DNA from: CAYUET01 sp964443875
GTDB lineage: Bacteria; Auribacterota; JAFGBW01
Length of the DNA stretch: 37,558 bases
Assembly: GCA_964443875.1 (NCBI GenBank)
Contig: CAYUET010000026.1
Span: forward strand, 1-37,558
Reading direction: 5' to 3'
The translations under genes and the position numbers were made by a program. Positions 8,959 to 17,319 of this stretch are shown piece after piece. The notes below the pieces were generated by a model that saw only the letters and a program-made list of their open reading frames with translations, was not told the DNA's origin and searched no databases. Each line of letters opens with the position of its first letter. The stretch's first letter is position 1.

Positions 8959-11802
8959 ATGTTTAAAGATAAAAATCATTTGACCCTCCCCTCCAAAAAT
9001 TTTATCCGCGGGAATGCCAATCTCTCTGATCATCCTTTTGGACAGGGACTCATTGTTGACGGAGGGGAAAAAAGATCACAGCTTTTCTGGGAATTTGAAT
9101 GCTTTAAACGGGGCACCTATCACCTCTTAAGCAGCTATGCCACAGATGACCTGAGGCCTGTTGATCTTTATCTGAACAGCCTTCTGATAAAAAAAAATGC
9201 CCTGAATCAGATTACAGGGGGCTGGTATTCTGAAAATATTAAACATTTTCTGGAATGCGATCTGGAACTTTGCCCGGGGAAACACCTTCTTGAACTCAAA
9301 ACCCCCTCCTTTATTCCCCATCTGCATTCTTTCACCCTGATCCCTAAAAACGGGGGTGACCCGCTCAAATTTTTCAGCCGGAAAAACAGACTTTCCAAAT
9401 GGCTGATCAATCCTTTTCAAAACCAGAGTCCCTCCCCTGCACAAAAAATCATGCATTCTTTTGCCTCGGAAGGAATTAAAAAAACGTTTCATAAATGTCT
9501 TTCTCATTTCAATCCCTTTCACTTCGTGAAGCGCAACTATGCGGATATTTTGGGGGTTTATTCCGGATCCTCTGCCTTTAAAGGCCCTGACCTGGTGCAA
9601 ATCGATATCACCAACTCCTGCAACAACAACTGCATCGGCTGCTGGTGCAATTCTCCTCTCCTGGGAGAAAAACAAATGCCGGACTGGCAGAAAAATAAAC
9701 GAATCCCCTTTGAACGCCTTGCAGACCTTCTTCATGAACTCAAGGCCCTGGGAACCCGGCAGATCTATTATTCCGGAGGCGGAGAACCTTTTACACACCC
9801 CGACATTTTAAGAATACTGACCCTGACAAAGCGCCTCGGTTTCATCACCTATGTCAACACCAATTTCACCCTGGTCAATCCGGAAATTCTTCAGACCCTC
9901 TGCAGGATCGGTGTTGACCATTTAACGGTCAGCGTCTGGGCAGGAACTGCCAAAACCTACAGGGCAACCCATCCGAACAAAAACGAATCTGATTTTATGA
10001 GGCTTGAACAAAATCTCGCCTATCTTAATCACCTCAAAAAGGGACCTCCCTATACCAAGGTTTACCATGTGCTTTCCAAAGTCAATTTTCATGAGTTCAT
10101 GGAAATGTTCCATTTTGCACGGAACACCTCCTCGGATTCGGTGGAATATACCCTCATTGATGTCATGCCCGGAAAAACCGATTGCCTGCTTCTTGACCAG
10201 AAAGACCTTGGGGAACTCAAAAAACAGGCCTTAAAACTTAAAAATCTCTACGAATCCAGGCCTGAATTAAAAAGGCAAATTGTTCTTTTCGGCTTTGATG
10301 ACTTTATTCGCCGTGTTGATGATATTCCCAATGCCTCTTCCGGTTTTTATGATCAGGGACTTGTGGAAAACCTTCCCTGCACCATCGGCTGGACTTTTTC
10401 CAGGATCAATGCGGACGGAGAGGTCAACGGCTGTCTTAAAAGTCATAAGATTCCTGTCGGAAATATTTTCAGGCAGTCCTTTTCAGACATCTGGAACAGC
10501 CCTGCTCAAAAGGAATTCCGGCGTCATACATTCGCCATGGCCCCTCTGGATCCCTATCTTCGTCAGATCGGAAATGATTCACGCTGTGATAAAGGCTGCA
10601 GAAAAACCTGTGACGATATCGGAAGGAATCTGGAACTCGCAAAAAAAATGAAAAAGCTTTCGCCGCCTTTCCGCCTTCTCCTGAAAGGATTGGGTCCCGT
10701 CCTTGGTTTTTTTCATAAAGACAAACATCCCCTTCAGAAGGGTGATTTCTTTGCATCCCTTCACCCGTCTGTCAAAGGTTATCTTGACGGCCATAAGGCC
10801 TTTAAAGGCCCAGATCTGGCGGTTATCGATCTCACCAATCACTGCCACAACCGCTGCATCTGCTGTTTTACCTACTCGTCACTTTTGAAAGAATCCCGCC
10901 CTGCTCCCGAATGGGCAAGGTATTCCCTTGCCTGGGATTCTCTGGAAAAACTTCTCCATGAACTTTCAGCCCTCGGCACGACAAGAATCCGTTTCAGCGG
11001 AGGAGGCGATCCTCTCCTTTACCCTTCTCTCCGTAAAGCCCTTCTTCTATGCAAAAAACTGGGTTTTCACACCTCTGTCACTTCCAGTCTTCTCGCTCCT
11101 CAGAAAATTCTGGATGAACTTCAGTCTTTTCCGCCTGATGAGCTCTCCGTTTCTCTTTCAGGTTCATCCTTTGATACCTATCAGAAGGTACACCCCGGCA
11201 TAAAGCCTGATGAATATGACCGGATTTTAAACACCGTCTCGAATTTCAGAAAAAAAACCGGAACAAAAATCGTTTTATGCCATGTTGTATTCAAGGACAA
11301 CTATCAAGACGTGCCCTCCATGATCCATGAAGCAGCTTCTCTTGAGGCTCATGAGCTTCATTTTGCAAAACTTCTTGCCCTCAACCCGGAATTAGAAAGC
11401 CTCTCCCTGGGGGCTGTAGAAAAACAGCATCTCCGTGAACTCCTCTCTGCGCTTTCTCTTCCTCAAAACCTCATCATTAACGGTCTGGACGCTTTTCACT
11501 CCCGGAAAAACACTCCCTCCCTTTTCCCTGCCCCCTGCTCGATCGGCTGGCATTTCACGCGGATACTCGCTTCCGGAGACGTTATTCCCTGCTGCAACGG
11601 GATCCAAACGGTGATGGGAAACATCACTCAAAGCCCTTTTTCTTCAATCTGGAATTGCAAGGCCTATGAAAATTTCCGCAATGAATCCCTTAATCCTCCT
11701 GAACACTTTTTCAACCGCTTCAAATGTGCACACTGTGACAATTTACAACATAATCTGAATTTTTATCATCAATTCATCAAACCCTTTGCAGATAAAAAAT
11801 AA
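8959..11802 (+). CDS. Tandem double radical SAM/SPASM protein
   Basis: A 947-residue protein made of two homologous radical SAM units. An N-terminal beta-rich module of about 130 residues (GTYHLLSSYA ... CPGKHLLELKTPSF) resembles a carbohydrate-binding-type jelly roll. Unit 1 has the 4Fe-4S motif C221-NNN-C225-IG-C228, the SAM loop YSGGGEPFTHP and a SPASM-like tail with C474 and C492 (CTIGWTFSRINADGEV, GNIF...DIWNS) and a CDKGCRKTCDD cluster. Unit 2 has C629-HNR-C633-IC-C636, FSGGGDPLLYP, C860, C878/C879 and CAHCDNL. Both units start with AFKGPDL and match over most of their length, so they arose by in-frame duplication. SPASM enzymes usually modify peptides or proteins, with the extra clusters in the tail. 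The substrate is unknown. No close Shine-Dalgarno is seen. Confidence 0.88.
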   Translation: MFKDKNHLTLPSKNFIRGNANLSDHPFGQGLIVDGGEKRSQLFWEFECFKRGTYHLLSSYATDDLRPVDLYLNSLLIKKNALNQITGGWYSENIKHFLECDLELCPGKHLLELKTPSFIPHLHSFTLIPKNGGDPLKFFSRKNRLSKWLINPFQNQSPSPAQKIMHSFASEGIKKTFHKCLSHFNPFHFVKRNYADILGVYSGSSAFKGPDLVQIDITNSCNNNCIGCWCNSPLLGEKQMPDWQKNKRIPFERLADLLHELKALGTRQIYYSGGGEPFTHPDILRILTLTKRLGFITYVNTNFTLVNPEILQTLCRIGVDHLTVSVWAGTAKTYRATHPNKNESDFMRLEQNLAYLNHLKKGPPYTKVYHVLSKVNFHEFMEMFHFARNTSSDSVEYTLIDVMPGKTDCLLLDQKDLGELKKQALKLKNLYESRPELKRQIVLFGFDDFIRRVDDIPNASSGFYDQGLVENLPCTIGWTFSRINADGEVNGCLKSHKIPVGNIFRQSFSDIWNSPAQKEFRRHTFAMAPLDPYLRQIGNDSRCDKGCRKTCDDIGRNLELAKKMKKLSPPFRLLLKGLGPVLGFFHKDKHPLQKGDFFASLHPSVKGYLDGHKAFKGPDLAVIDLTNHCHNRCICCFTYSSLLKESRPAPEWARYSLAWDSLEKLLHELSALGTTRIRFSGGGDPLLYPSLRKALLLCKKLGFHTSVTSSLLAPQKILDELQSFPPDELSVSLSGSSFDTYQKVHPGIKPDEYDRILNTVSNFRKKTGTKIVLCHVVFKDNYQDVPSMIHEAASLEAHELHFAKLLALNPELESLSLGAVEKQHLRELLSALSLPQNLIINGLDAFHSRKNTPSLFPAPCSIGWHFTRILASGDVIPCCNGIQTVMGNITQSPFSSIWNCKAYENFRNESLNPPEHFFNRFKCAHCDNLQHNLNFYHQFIKPFADKK

Positions 11803-11905
11803 GTTAAAAATTTCATAATTATTTTATTTTAAATAAATTACAACAATAATCATAAATAATTTATTTTCATGGCACCTCTTTTGCATTTATTCTCTGCAAG
11901 TCACT

Positions 11906-14119
11906 ATGGAGTTTAAAAAAGTGAAAAATGTATTTTTAATGAGTCTCCTGCTTCTGGTTTTGAATTGCCGAATCAATGCGGCCATCTTTACTTTTTCCGA
12001 TGAATCCAAACTTGAAGGAAAAATCAAAGACGCCAAAAATGACAGAATCATAATTGAAACCGAATTCGGGGATATTGAACGCATGCGAAGCGATATTTTC
12101 TCCATGACGGATCTGTCTTCTGAAGAAACAAAAATTCTTGAAAACAATCCCCCCCCTGCAGATTCACCGGCAGAAAATTCACCCAAGGAAATGGTTCATG
12201 AACAGGAAAAAACTGCAGAAAACTCCGAACAGACCGTTTCCCCTTCACAAAACTCAGAAGAAAATGTTTCTCCTTTACCCCTGCCCCTGAATATTGCCCC
12301 TGTTGAACCCGTTAAAAACATTGCACTTTCCTCGACCCTGAATGCACTTGAAGAAAACGATTCCGAAGAAGAAAGTAATGAGACAGACAGCCTCGAACAA
12401 TCGGCCTACAATTCCCTCCTTCTTTTGAAAAACAAACTTTCAAAAAACTTTGAATCCAGACAGAATGCCCTGATTCAGTCTTTTGAAAGAGAACGGGTTC
12501 TCCTTGAAAAAAATCTTCGCGATCTGAACCAGAAATACAATCAGCTTAAAGAAAGCAGCCAGGAAAAAGACCTTCAGATCAATACGCTTACTTCCCAGAT
12601 GGAACAGTATAAAGAACAGGAACTCAAATCTGAAGATTCAATTGTTGTTCTTAAAAAACAACTTCAGGAACTGGAAGAAAAAATTATCAGGGCCGATATC
12701 AACCGAACCGAAGATATAAAAAACGCCCTTACGAAAAATAAGGAACTTTTAGATAAAGAAAAGCGGGCGCTTACCGAGTCTTACGAGGGTCAGATTGCGG
12801 AATTGAAAAAACAGCTGGAAAGCAGCTCTCAAAAGGCCCTGGAAGTTACCAGGGCCAATTCTCAATTATCTGAAAAGCTTGCCGCTTCTGAAAAAAATCT
12901 TGAACTCAGCCAAAGTGCCTTAAACTCAAAAGAGAAAGAGCTGGAGACTTTTAAAGCGGATATCAAAAAACAGTTCGGGGAATTTTCTGAAAAAACCTCT
13001 TCCGATAAATCCACCATTGAAAAAACCCTTGTTTCCAGCGCTGAAACCATTGCGCATTTGCGGGAGTACAATTCAAAACTCAATGATGAAAATACAGCCC
13101 TCAAGGAACAGTGTCATTCTCTGAAAAAAGACGTTGAAGCCTTGAAAGAAGATCTTGATTCCCTTGATAAGGAAAAAGACCAATACAAACAGGAAATTTT
13201 AAACGGCCTTGACAAACACCGCATCTTTAAAAAGAAAACAAAAAAAAGGCAGGAAAAACTCCTTCAGTCTCTTGTTGAAACGGCCATGGTCGAAACAGAA
13301 AAAGAAACACCTCCACCTCCTGATAAGCTCTCCGGTTCTGACCAGAAAGAGACCTCTTCTGCAGAAGGACAAACCTTTGAGCCCTCACGGCTTGAACTGT
13401 TAAATCTTTTACAGGAGGACATGAAAGAACTGAATTCCAAACTCGAACTCTCTCAAAAAAATCTCCTGAAATCTGAAAAGGAAAAATCCTGCATAAAAGA
13501 GGATCTTAGAAACGCCGAGGACCAGATCCGCTTTATTCTTTCCGAGCAGAAATTAGCCGTGGAAAAAGCAAAACAGTCAGAAAAAGAAAAAATGGAAATG
13601 AAAAAACAGCTGGAAAACCTGATTAAGGAAATCAGGGAAGAAGCGAGACAGAATATTGAAAAACAAAAAGAGGAATTCAAAAAGCAGTTTGATGACAGCC
13701 TGAAAAGCTTTGAGGCTAAAAATCTTGAGGCTGCCCTTCCTGATGCTCCGGAACCCGTTGATTTTTCGGACTTTGACATCCCGGCTTCATCAGGAAAAAA
13801 CAGTCCTCCAACAACCGCCTCTGCGGAAAAGAAAAGCATGTCCCCTCCGGTACCTCTGCCTGCCGCCGCTGAGCCAAAGACAAAAATAGAAATCGGCGTT
13901 GTTGCCCAGATTGAGGCTGATTTCAAGCGTGTTTTCATTGATACCAAAGAAAAAGTGAATAAGGGAGATATTGTCTATGTTCAAACCGAATACGGAGAGG
14001 CTCCTTTCAAGATTATCATCGTCTATGATGATAAACTGATGAAAGGCGCCATTGCCGAGATCAAAAAGAAAAAGCTTCTCAAATACATCCGGTTAAAAGA
14101 TCCGGCTTATATCCGTTAG
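11906..14119 (+). CDS. Exported long coiled-coil protein, unknown function
   Basis: A 737-residue protein with an N-terminal signal peptide (KKVKNVFLMSLLLLVLNCRINA). A short beta module follows at about 26-68 (FTFSDESKLEGKIKDAKNDR ... TEFGDIERMRSDIF), of the type often seen in exported proteins that read 'DG..LEGKI'. A Pro/Ser/Glu-rich linker leads to a long heptad-rich coiled coil at about 150-620, dominated by Lys and Glu. The C-terminal module of about 75 residues (EIGVVAQIEADFKRVFIDTK ... KGDIVYVQTEYGEAPFKI) is predicted beta and resembles domains that cap envelope-spanning coiled-coil proteins. It lies 103 bp after the double radical SAM gene on the same strand. A small CCCC-GAA-GGGG hairpin at 14122-14132 follows the stop. 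I do not recognise a named family; an envelope or scaffold role is inference. Confidence 0.8.
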   Translation: MEFKKVKNVFLMSLLLLVLNCRINAAIFTFSDESKLEGKIKDAKNDRIIIETEFGDIERMRSDIFSMTDLSSEETKILENNPPPADSPAENSPKEMVHEQEKTAENSEQTVSPSQNSEENVSPLPLPLNIAPVEPVKNIALSSTLNALEENDSEEESNETDSLEQSAYNSLLLLKNKLSKNFESRQNALIQSFERERVLLEKNLRDLNQKYNQLKESSQEKDLQINTLTSQMEQYKEQELKSEDSIVVLKKQLQELEEKIIRADINRTEDIKNALTKNKELLDKEKRALTESYEGQIAELKKQLESSSQKALEVTRANSQLSEKLAASEKNLELSQSALNSKEKELETFKADIKKQFGEFSEKTSSDKSTIEKTLVSSAETIAHLREYNSKLNDENTALKEQCHSLKKDVEALKEDLDSLDKEKDQYKQEILNGLDKHRIFKKKTKKRQEKLLQSLVETAMVETEKETPPPPDKLSGSDQKETSSAEGQTFEPSRLELLNLLQEDMKELNSKLELSQKNLLKSEKEKSCIKEDLRNAEDQIRFILSEQKLAVEKAKQSEKEKMEMKKQLENLIKEIREEARQNIEKQKEEFKKQFDDSLKSFEAKNLEAALPDAPEPVDFSDFDIPASSGKNSPPTTASAEKKSMSPPVPLPAAAEPKTKIEIGVVAQIEADFKRVFIDTKEKVNKGDIVYVQTEYGEAPFKIIIVYDDKLMKGAIAEIKKKKLLKYIRLKDPAYIR

Positions 14120-14192
14120 TCCCCCGAAGGGGAGAGTATGGACAAAAATTTTTCTTCGTTTATATACGCCTTAAAAAAACAAAACGCCTGGA

Positions 14193-14885
14193 TTAGATTC
14201 TTTTCTCCCAATCCATAAACACTTCACGGGCTTTTTCAAAAGTCTCGGAAATAATCAGCTCATGACGAAATTTGGGACTCCGCAGGAGACGGCTTAAACG
14301 GGCCATAACCTTCAAATGAACATCAATGGAATTGGCACAAATTAAAAAGAAAAGGTTGGTGGGTTTACCATCCTCTGATTCAAAATGAATGCCGCGTTTT
14401 GAAATGGCCAGAACAAGTGTGGGTTCTGTTACATATTTTTCCATGGAAGACCGGGGATGAGGAATGGCAACCCCGTCCATAATGGCTGTACTGCAAAGTC
14501 TCTCACGCTCAACCACAGCCTTGAAAACATACTTAAGATTCTTTTTTGCAACAGCGCCTGATTCGGCAAGCGCATCAACCAGCCTTGTTAAAACCTGTGT
14601 TTTTGTCAGATCCGGTGGATTAAAAATGACCCGGGATTCCACAAGCATGGGGTATATAAGGTTTATGCCTTTTTTTTCATCGGTCTCGAGCTCCGCAAGC
14701 TTCTCCGAAGACATGTACTTGATATTGGAAGCCATCCAAGTATCAAAAGCACGTGTATTGACTAAAATCTGCCCATCAGAAGCTGCATGCAGTATTTTAT
14801 TTTCTTCGATGATTTTTTTCAGATTTTTTTCAGAAATTTTGTATTTTGCCGACAGATCCTGAATAGATTCCATTTCAACGCTCAT
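14193..14885 (-). CDS. PtsN-like PTS EIIA (fructose/nitrogen) domain protein
   Basis: Residues about 75-228 form a fructose-type EIIA domain with the phosphorylatable His143 in GVAIPHPR, and CANSIDVHLKVMARLSRLLR near the end. The first 65 residues are an extra, helix-rich module (DLSAKYKISEKNLKKIIEEN ... RAFDTWMASN) that looks like an excisionase/MerR-type helix-turn-helix. That would make it a regulator rather than a sugar permease subunit. No EIIB, EIIC or HPr gene is near, which fits a regulatory PtsN-type role. The ATG at 14885 has AAAGGA 5 bases upstream. It is transcribed divergently from rplC, with 163 bp between the starts. Confidence 0.87.
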   Translation of the reverse strand: MSVEMESIQDLSAKYKISEKNLKKIIEENKILHAASDGQILVNTRAFDTWMASNIKYMSSEKLAELETDEKKGINLIYPMLVESRVIFNPPDLTKTQVLTRLVDALAESGAVAKKNLKYVFKAVVERERLCSTAIMDGVAIPHPRSSMEKYVTEPTLVLAISKRGIHFESEDGKPTNLFFLICANSIDVHLKVMARLSRLLRSPKFRHELIISETFEKAREVFMDWEKRI

Positions 14886-14980
14886 ATCGATCCTTTCCTG
14901 TATTTACGAATTTTTGTAATCTTAATGGAAGCGGGTCTTTTTGTCCATGGAAACTCTTTTTTTTTAAAAATAAAAAGAGA

Positions 14981-15009
14981 TTGACATCCTTTCCGTCATG
15001 ATCTATTAT
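14981..15009 (+). promoter_or_regulatory. Consensus sigma-70 promoter of rplC
   Basis: TTGACA at 14981-14986 and TATTAT at 15004-15009 are separated by exactly 17 bases. This is a near-perfect housekeeping promoter 40 bases ahead of the L3 start codon, as expected for a highly expressed ribosomal gene transcribed on its own. Confidence 0.85.
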
Positions 15010-15048
15010 TCAGCGCTTAAATTTTTATTTTAAATGGAGGTTCATACC

Positions 15049-15696
15049 ATGGCACTGGGATTAATTGGCCGAAAAATCGGCATGACAAACAGATTTGACT
15101 CAAAAGGGAATGTCACTCCCGTAACTGTGATTGCAGCAGGTCCTTGTTCTGTTGTTCAGAAAAAAACAAGCACAACTGACAAATACAATGCGATTCAGCT
15201 CGGATTTGAAGACAAAAAAGAAACGCTTGTCAACAAGCCGATCTCAGGACATTTCAAAAAATCCAATATTTCCCCTAAACGTTTTCTGAAAGAAATGCGT
15301 CTGGATGAAAAAGAAATCGCCCAATATAAGGAAGGCGATGTTCTGAATGTGGATATCTTTGAAAAATGCAGTCATGTGGATATTGTAGGCACAACAAAAG
15401 GAAAGGGATATGCAGGCGTCATTAAACGGCACGGTTTTAGATCCCCTAAAATGACTCACGGAACTCATGATTGCCACAGACACGGCGGATCTTTGGGTAT
15501 GCGCTATCCGCAACACGTCGCAAAAGGTAAAAAAATGGCCGGACATTGCGGAAATGAACGCGTCACGCTTCAAAATGTGAGACTGGTTGAAATCAAGAAA
15601 GAAGACAACCTGATTCTTGTTGAAGGCGGAATTCCCGGAGCAAACAACGGAATTGTTGTGATTAAATATGCTTTAAGAAAAAATCTGAAGAAATAA
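15049..15696 (+). CDS. rplC: 50S ribosomal protein L3
   Basis: Large-subunit ribosomal protein that binds 23S rRNA early in assembly and reaches the peptidyl-transferase region. The start is the ATG at 15049, giving MALGLIGRKIGMT; GGAGG lies 8 bases upstream, whereas the ATG at 15034 lacks a site. Family signatures are intact: GTTKGKGYAGVIKRHGF, KGKKMAGHCGNERVT and the C-terminal GANNGIVVIKYA. The length of 215 residues is normal. The loop before KGKKMAG reads HDCHRHGGSLGMRYPQHV; the glutamine methylated by PrmB in E. coli L3 does not appear there, and the His/Cys content is unusual. L3 normally sits between rpsJ and rplD in the S10 operon. Here it stands alone between its own promoter and a strong terminator. 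Confidence 0.97.
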   Translation: MALGLIGRKIGMTNRFDSKGNVTPVTVIAAGPCSVVQKKTSTTDKYNAIQLGFEDKKETLVNKPISGHFKKSNISPKRFLKEMRLDEKEIAQYKEGDVLNVDIFEKCSHVDIVGTTKGKGYAGVIKRHGFRSPKMTHGTHDCHRHGGSLGMRYPQHVAKGKKMAGHCGNERVTLQNVRLVEIKKEDNLILVEGGIPGANNGIVVIKYALRKNLKK

Positions 15697-15721
15697 ATTT
15701 TTTCGGATAGTATTTCTTTAT

Positions 15722-15752
15722 AAAAACGGATGAGGTTCCCTCATCCGTTTTT
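15722..15752. terminator. Strong bidirectional terminator between rplC and the minus-strand operon
   Basis: A 14-bp perfect stem (AAAAACGGATGAGG pairing with CCTCATCCGTTTTT) encloses a TTC loop and is followed by further T residues on the plus strand and by TTTTT on the complementary read. It can stop rplC transcripts and also those of the convergent operon. The stop codon of the convergent 95-residue gene lies inside the stem. Confidence 0.92.
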
Positions 15753-16028
15753 TTTTGCCTGAAAGTCCTTCCAGTCGGAATAGTCAAAAAGGCCTTTTGA
15801 TGAAAGAAACCGGGCAAGCTCATCTACGGATCCCGTTTTATTTAAAGGAGTTGATAATTTCTGAGATGATTCGGACCTTATAACCGGTAAAGGGGAAGCC
15901 TCTCCCTTTCCGCTTTGTTTTTGATCCTGCCCCTCACGCACTTCCGATTCAAACTTTTTAAGGATGGCGGCAAGCATCTGCTCTTCCTTCTCTTCTTTTA
16001 TCTTGCGATTCTCCCAAAACAGCCCCAT
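15741..16028 (-). CDS. Hypothetical 95-residue charged protein
   Basis: A small soluble protein: MGLFWENRKIKEEKEEQMLA begins a charged helix, followed by a Ser/Pro/Gln-rich linker and a short C-terminal helical module (SVDELARFLSSKGLFDYSDW). It has no signal peptide, membrane segment or recognised domain. It lies 13 bp after the REC-kinase gene and is the last gene of that operon. Its stop codon falls in the stem of the shared terminator. Coding status rests on the operon position and uninterrupted frame. The C-terminal segment might be a peptide that docks a partner, but that is only a guess. Confidence 0.65.
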   Translation of the reverse strand: MGLFWENRKIKEEKEEQMLAAILKKFESEVREGQDQKQSGKGEASPLPVIRSESSQKLSTPLNKTGSVDELARFLSSKGLFDYSDWKDFQAKKNG

Positions 16029-16041
16029 GAATTTTAACTTC

Positions 16042-17307
16042 CTATTCAGGATTACTCAAAGAGAGAACTTCCGGAAGAAAAATAATAAAATCCGTACCGG
16101 CGCCCGGCTCAGAAACCAGTTCGATATGTCCATTAAAGGATTCAACGATGGTCTTGCAGATACTGAGTCCAAGTCCTGTTCCTTCTTCGATCGGCTTGGT
16201 GGTAAAAAAAGGCTCAAAAATTTTTTCGCGATTTTCCCCGGGAATGCCGATTCCTTTGTCTTTTACATGAATGGCCACTTCATTTTTTCGTATCCGCTCA
16301 GTAAAAATCTGAATGGCCGGAGGCTCATACTCATGATCGGATTTTTTAACGGCATGAACCGCATTATTGACCAGCGCCATAATCACCTGTTCAATCTGAC
16401 CGGGAGTTCCCCTGACTTTACAGGAATCTTCCGGATCCAGAACCTGAATCTGGAGACTTTCCTGTTTGGCCAGGATCCCGATAATTCCCCGAACGCTTTT
16501 GAAAACATCCCTGAGCATGACGTCTCCGACCGCATCACTTTTCTTTCTTGAAAAATTAAGCATATCGGAAACGATATTCTTAATTTTATCCACAGCATTT
16601 GTACAATGCTCAAGATATCCCAGAAGAGTTTCATCCTTGATTTTCATTTTAAGAAGCTGGTGATACCCCATGATTCCTGTGAGCGGGGTACGGATTTCAT
16701 GGATGATTCCGGCAACCAGCTGTCCGGCAACCGCCAGTTTTTCGGAAAAAATCAGCATTCTCTGCATTTCTATAAGCTCTTTATTCTTTTTTTCAAGCTC
16801 CTCCACTTTTTCATTCAACAGACATCGGCTGTTTTTAAGCTCAAGAATCTCCTTTTCCAGATGCTGAACAAGTTCGTCCTGGTTCTTCCTTAAATATTCA
16901 ATGCTTTCGTCTGTTTTAAGCTTTTCAAATTCGCCCCGGTAGATTTCCAGAATCCGTTCCTGAAAAGTATTGACATCAATAGGTTTCGGAATGTAGGCGG
17001 AACAGCCTGCTGCAAGAATTTTTTCCCTGTCCCCCTTGAGTATTTTAGCGGTCACCGCAATGATGGGAATGTGGGAAAGATCAGGGATCTGTTTGATTTT
17101 GATGGTGGCTTCAGACCCGGACATCCCGGCCATATTGATATCCATCAAAATGAGATCCGGCTTAAGATCACGGGCTTTCTCTATGCCGTCTAAGGCATCT
17201 TCAGCCTCATAATATTCGAACAGATCCGGCTCCAGAATATAACGGACAAGATTTCTGTTGCTGGAATTATCTTCAACATAGAGAATTCTTATTTTTTTTA
17301 ATTCCAT
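16042..17307 (-). CDS. Response-regulator/histidine kinase hybrid (REC-coiled coil-HK)
   Basis: A 421-residue cytoplasmic signalling protein. The receiver is at the N-terminus (about 1-125, phospho-acceptor D56 in LILMDINMAGMSG, Lys in YIPKPID), followed by a coiled coil at about 135-185. HisKA carries intact His203 (AGIIHEIRTPLTGIMGYHQL). The HATPase_c domain has NNAVHAV, DKGIGIPG, EPFFTTK and GTGLGLSICKTIV. Receiver-first kinases of this kind usually take phosphate from another kinase and pass the signal on. The ATG has GGAG 6 bases upstream and lies 12 bp after the YqgE gene. Unlike the kinase at 7190-8815, all catalytic residues are present. Confidence 0.93.
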   Translation of the reverse strand: MELKKIRILYVEDNSSNRNLVRYILEPDLFEYYEAEDALDGIEKARDLKPDLILMDINMAGMSGSEATIKIKQIPDLSHIPIIAVTAKILKGDREKILAAGCSAYIPKPIDVNTFQERILEIYRGEFEKLKTDESIEYLRKNQDELVQHLEKEILELKNSRCLLNEKVEELEKKNKELIEMQRMLIFSEKLAVAGQLVAGIIHEIRTPLTGIMGYHQLLKMKIKDETLLGYLEHCTNAVDKIKNIVSDMLNFSRKKSDAVGDVMLRDVFKSVRGIIGILAKQESLQIQVLDPEDSCKVRGTPGQIEQVIMALVNNAVHAVKKSDHEYEPPAIQIFTERIRKNEVAIHVKDKGIGIPGENREKIFEPFFTTKPIEEGTGLGLSICKTIVESFNGHIELVSEPGAGTDFIIFLPEVLSLSNPE

Positions 17308-17319
17308 TCGAAACTCCGT

